From Paenibacillus amylolyticus (GTDB taxonomy: Bacteria; Bacillota; Bacilli; Paenibacillales; Paenibacillaceae): a stretch of 64,000 nucleotides of DNA. Below the pieces are notes generated by a model, which saw only the letters and a list, made by a program, of their open reading frames with translations, searched no databases and had not been told where the DNA came from. A program made the translations under genes and the position numbers. Shown here piece after piece: positions 62,575 to 64,000 of the stretch (position 1 is the first letter of the stretch; every line of letters begins with the position of its first letter). The DNA lies in the NCBI RefSeq assembly GCF_001570725.1, contig NZ_BCNV01000001.1:2666001-2730000 (forward strand), read 5' to 3'.

Positions 62575-64000
62575 TTATTGTTCGGCTTGAAATGAAATTC
62601 CGTCCAAGGAAACCCACTCATTTGCGGTTGACATTATCATGAGAGTTCCAGATGGATTAACGTTAACTTGTGCGGCTACTTGAGTAGACGAATGAGAACC
62701 CACAGTACCGAAGTTATATTGAAGTTTTGGTCGATATCCTTGCGGTAGTTGAAAAACAGGCACTGCATACACTCCGGGTTTTATTAATCCCTTTAATTGA
62801 ACATTCCCCAACGAATCTTTATAATATTGCACATTCTGAACGAAGTCATTGTATTTAGTCCACCCATTAAGCAACGTAGGCGTTATCCACGCAGGGTTAT
62901 CCTTCTCAGCCTTTTTATTTTCAAGGACAGAAATACGTGTCGTGTTCTCCTGAAGAGTTCGAACAGTATCCAGTTGCAGAGCCTTTTCATTCTCGGCATA
63001 CGTTCCCATCATTTCCGCTGCCGGATACTTGTCCAACATCAGGTATGTGACGCTGTAGGCTGCTGACGAATCATATTGAGAAATGGGTGATCGAACAAAG
63101 CCAACGCCATTGTATGACTCAACTACAAATTCCCACGGCTCTTTACGCCCGGCTTTATAAACACCCAAATAGCGCGATACTGCTTTGCTTAATCTGCCCA
63201 TTGGTAAGGATGAAGCATTGACGTTATAGTAATTTGGACTTGCTTGAGGTTTAGCCAGTTCGCGCAACACGATACCCGTTCCGACTTCAACCTGATTATC
63301 TCCCTCAATAAACGTCAATTGTCCCTCAGACGTGATCGGTTCGACAGTTGGCATTGCAAGCTGGTATAGGAGTTGGTAATGCATCCAGTTTGATGCTTTG
63401 GCAGTGGGTAAAGTAGATGTTCCACCAGCGTAAGTTGCGCTTACTCCATCAGACCGATATGCCCAGCGTTTATTCGCACCGGCACTCCCGTTATATACAC
63501 CTTGACCGCTAGAACTTACAGTGACGTCATACATCTTCCATCCCATGAAATACGCCTTAATCTCGTCGGTTGTCGGTGTGTATGAGTCTCCCCATCCACT
63601 GTCTGAGTTTGAGATATTAATAGCTAATAATGATCCGTCTGTTGAACCATAAAGGGCGTCTGCTATCTCGATATTACCTCGACTTAATTGTATTCCATTG
63701 TATTTTGTACCCACAGGACTCCAAGTGCTTGGATCATAGGCAGGGTAGGAAAGTACTCGTACTCGTTTAAATCCGTTCGTACTTCCAGTCGAATAATTTG
63801 CATAAGACAGTTCTTCGTTTAATATTAATTTCTTCCACTTCGCCAATTTGAAATACTGCCCATCACGATCAAACACGATATCTGGGTTAGCTCCTGTATC
63901 TGGATTAGCATGTAACTCTGTTTGGAAAGCGAGCATGGCGTCTTCACGTGGTTTGAATGGTTTGGCTATGTTTCCGATGACAAGCATTGGATTTTTGAAA
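62575..64000 (-). CDS. Phage tail fibre protein (5' end outside window)
   Basis: At least 475 residues; the frame stays open to the window edge (reads FKNPMLVIGN at the cut), so the true start is to the right. Middle NIEIADALYGSTDGSLLAI and DEIKAYFMGWKMYDVT recur in tail fibres of Bacillus-group phages as I remember them. The C-terminal 110 residues form a beta-rich tip with a short coiled coil (VRTLQENTTRISVLENKKAEK) in front. Host recognition is likely. Confidence 0.85.
   Translation of the reverse strand, partial: FKNPMLVIGNIAKPFKPREDAMLAFQTELHANPDTGANPDIVFDRDGQYFKLAKWKKLILNEELSYANYSTGSTNGFKRVRVLSYPAYDPSTWSPVGTKYNGIQLSRGNIEIADALYGSTDGSLLAINISNSDSGWGDSYTPTTDEIKAYFMGWKMYDVTVSSSGQGVYNGSAGANKRWAYRSDGVSATYAGGTSTLPTAKASNWMHYQLLYQLAMPTVEPITSEGQLTFIEGDNQVEVGTGIVLRELAKPQASPNYYNVNASSLPMGRLSKAVSRYLGVYKAGRKEPWEFVVESYNGVGFVRSPISQYDSSAAYSVTYLMLDKYPAAEMMGTYAENEKALQLDTVRTLQENTTRISVLENKKAEKDNPAWITPTLLNGWTKYNDFVQNVQYYKDSLGNVQLKGLIKPGVYAVPVFQLPQGYRPKLQYNFGTVGSHSSTQVAAQVNVNPSGTLMIMSTANEWVSLDGISFQAEQ

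Larger units (their letters stand above)
42730..64000. mobile_element. Prophage, left part (continues beyond window)
   Basis: Tail, baseplate, holin, XhlA and endolysin genes run leftward from the window edge to 55899, then a mixed-strand accessory block reaches about 43.0 kb. The tail endopeptidase, Dit-like protein and XkdX suggest a siphovirus-type tail. Integrase, repressor, replication, packaging and head genes must lie to the right of 64000. The exact left end is not determined; 42730 is where the repeats begin. Confidence 0.9.

Overview
The window looks like a chromosomal segment of a Paenibacillus-type low-GC Gram-positive bacterium. I infer this from the gene set: a TenI-ThiO-ThiS-ThiG-ThiF operon under a TPP riboswitch, LexA divergent from a YneA-like LysM protein, and an LplB/LplC-type ABC importer. 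Strong GGAGG ribosome-binding sites, frequent TTG/GTG starts and Bacillus-type SOS boxes fit the same picture. No database search was possible; products were recognised from motifs and overall protein sequence.

Layout. 1-4.6 kb: 5' part of pdhA, a serine esterase, a low-molecular-weight phosphatase, a TRIC-type membrane protein, thiamine pyrophosphokinase and a secreted NlpC/P60 peptidase. 4.7-9.7 kb: an atypical OmpR-type regulator, then the thiazole branch of thiamine synthesis (tenI-thiO-thiS-thiG-thiF, leftward), led by a TPP riboswitch whose 3' end can pair with a terminator. 9.8-11.3 kb: an ABC-F ATPase. 11.4-22.1 kb: a ten-gene leftward Tad/Flp-like locus. It holds a Ser/Thr kinase fused to a MinD-like domain, a CpaB-like SAF protein, two further CpaE/MinD-like proteins with degenerate P-loops, a TadA/CpaF ATPase, a long TadB/TadC-like membrane protein and four small one-TM pseudopilin-like proteins. 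A promoter and a large terminator-like leader hairpin precede it. 22.2-33.5 kb: housekeeping genes (RlmM-like methyltransferase, YlmA-like ATPase, thioredoxin-like protein, cREC-type receiver protein, nfo, Fpg-family glycosylase, NagD-type HAD, rnz, metH, mtnD, GntR regulator). 33.6-37.3 kb: a sugar-type ABC importer with a cre site over its promoter start. 37.7-42.2 kb: HAD phosphatase, membrane protein, DUF896 protein, yneA-like/lexA with three SOS boxes, and an aldehyde dehydrogenase.

From about 42.7 kb to the right edge the window is the left part of a prophage. Its end carries repeated TTTTGTGGGC elements that could be integrase arm sites. Next comes a mixed-strand accessory region (43.2-55.8 kb): an SOS-boxed YolD/winged-helix operon, an ATP-dependent DNA ligase and an SRAP/HMCES protein, two secreted proteins sharing a C-terminal domain, a HELVH zincin-like protein, a duplicated divergent promoter cassette with decayed flanking genes, and a three-gene ParA-like operon of unknown role. 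The lysis genes (amidase, holin, XhlA) and the tail/baseplate genes (tail endopeptidase, Dit-like, XkdX, fibre) follow, all leftward.

The two best candidates for undescribed systems are the Tad-like locus with its kinase fusion and degenerate ATPases, and the ParA-like accessory operon in the prophage.
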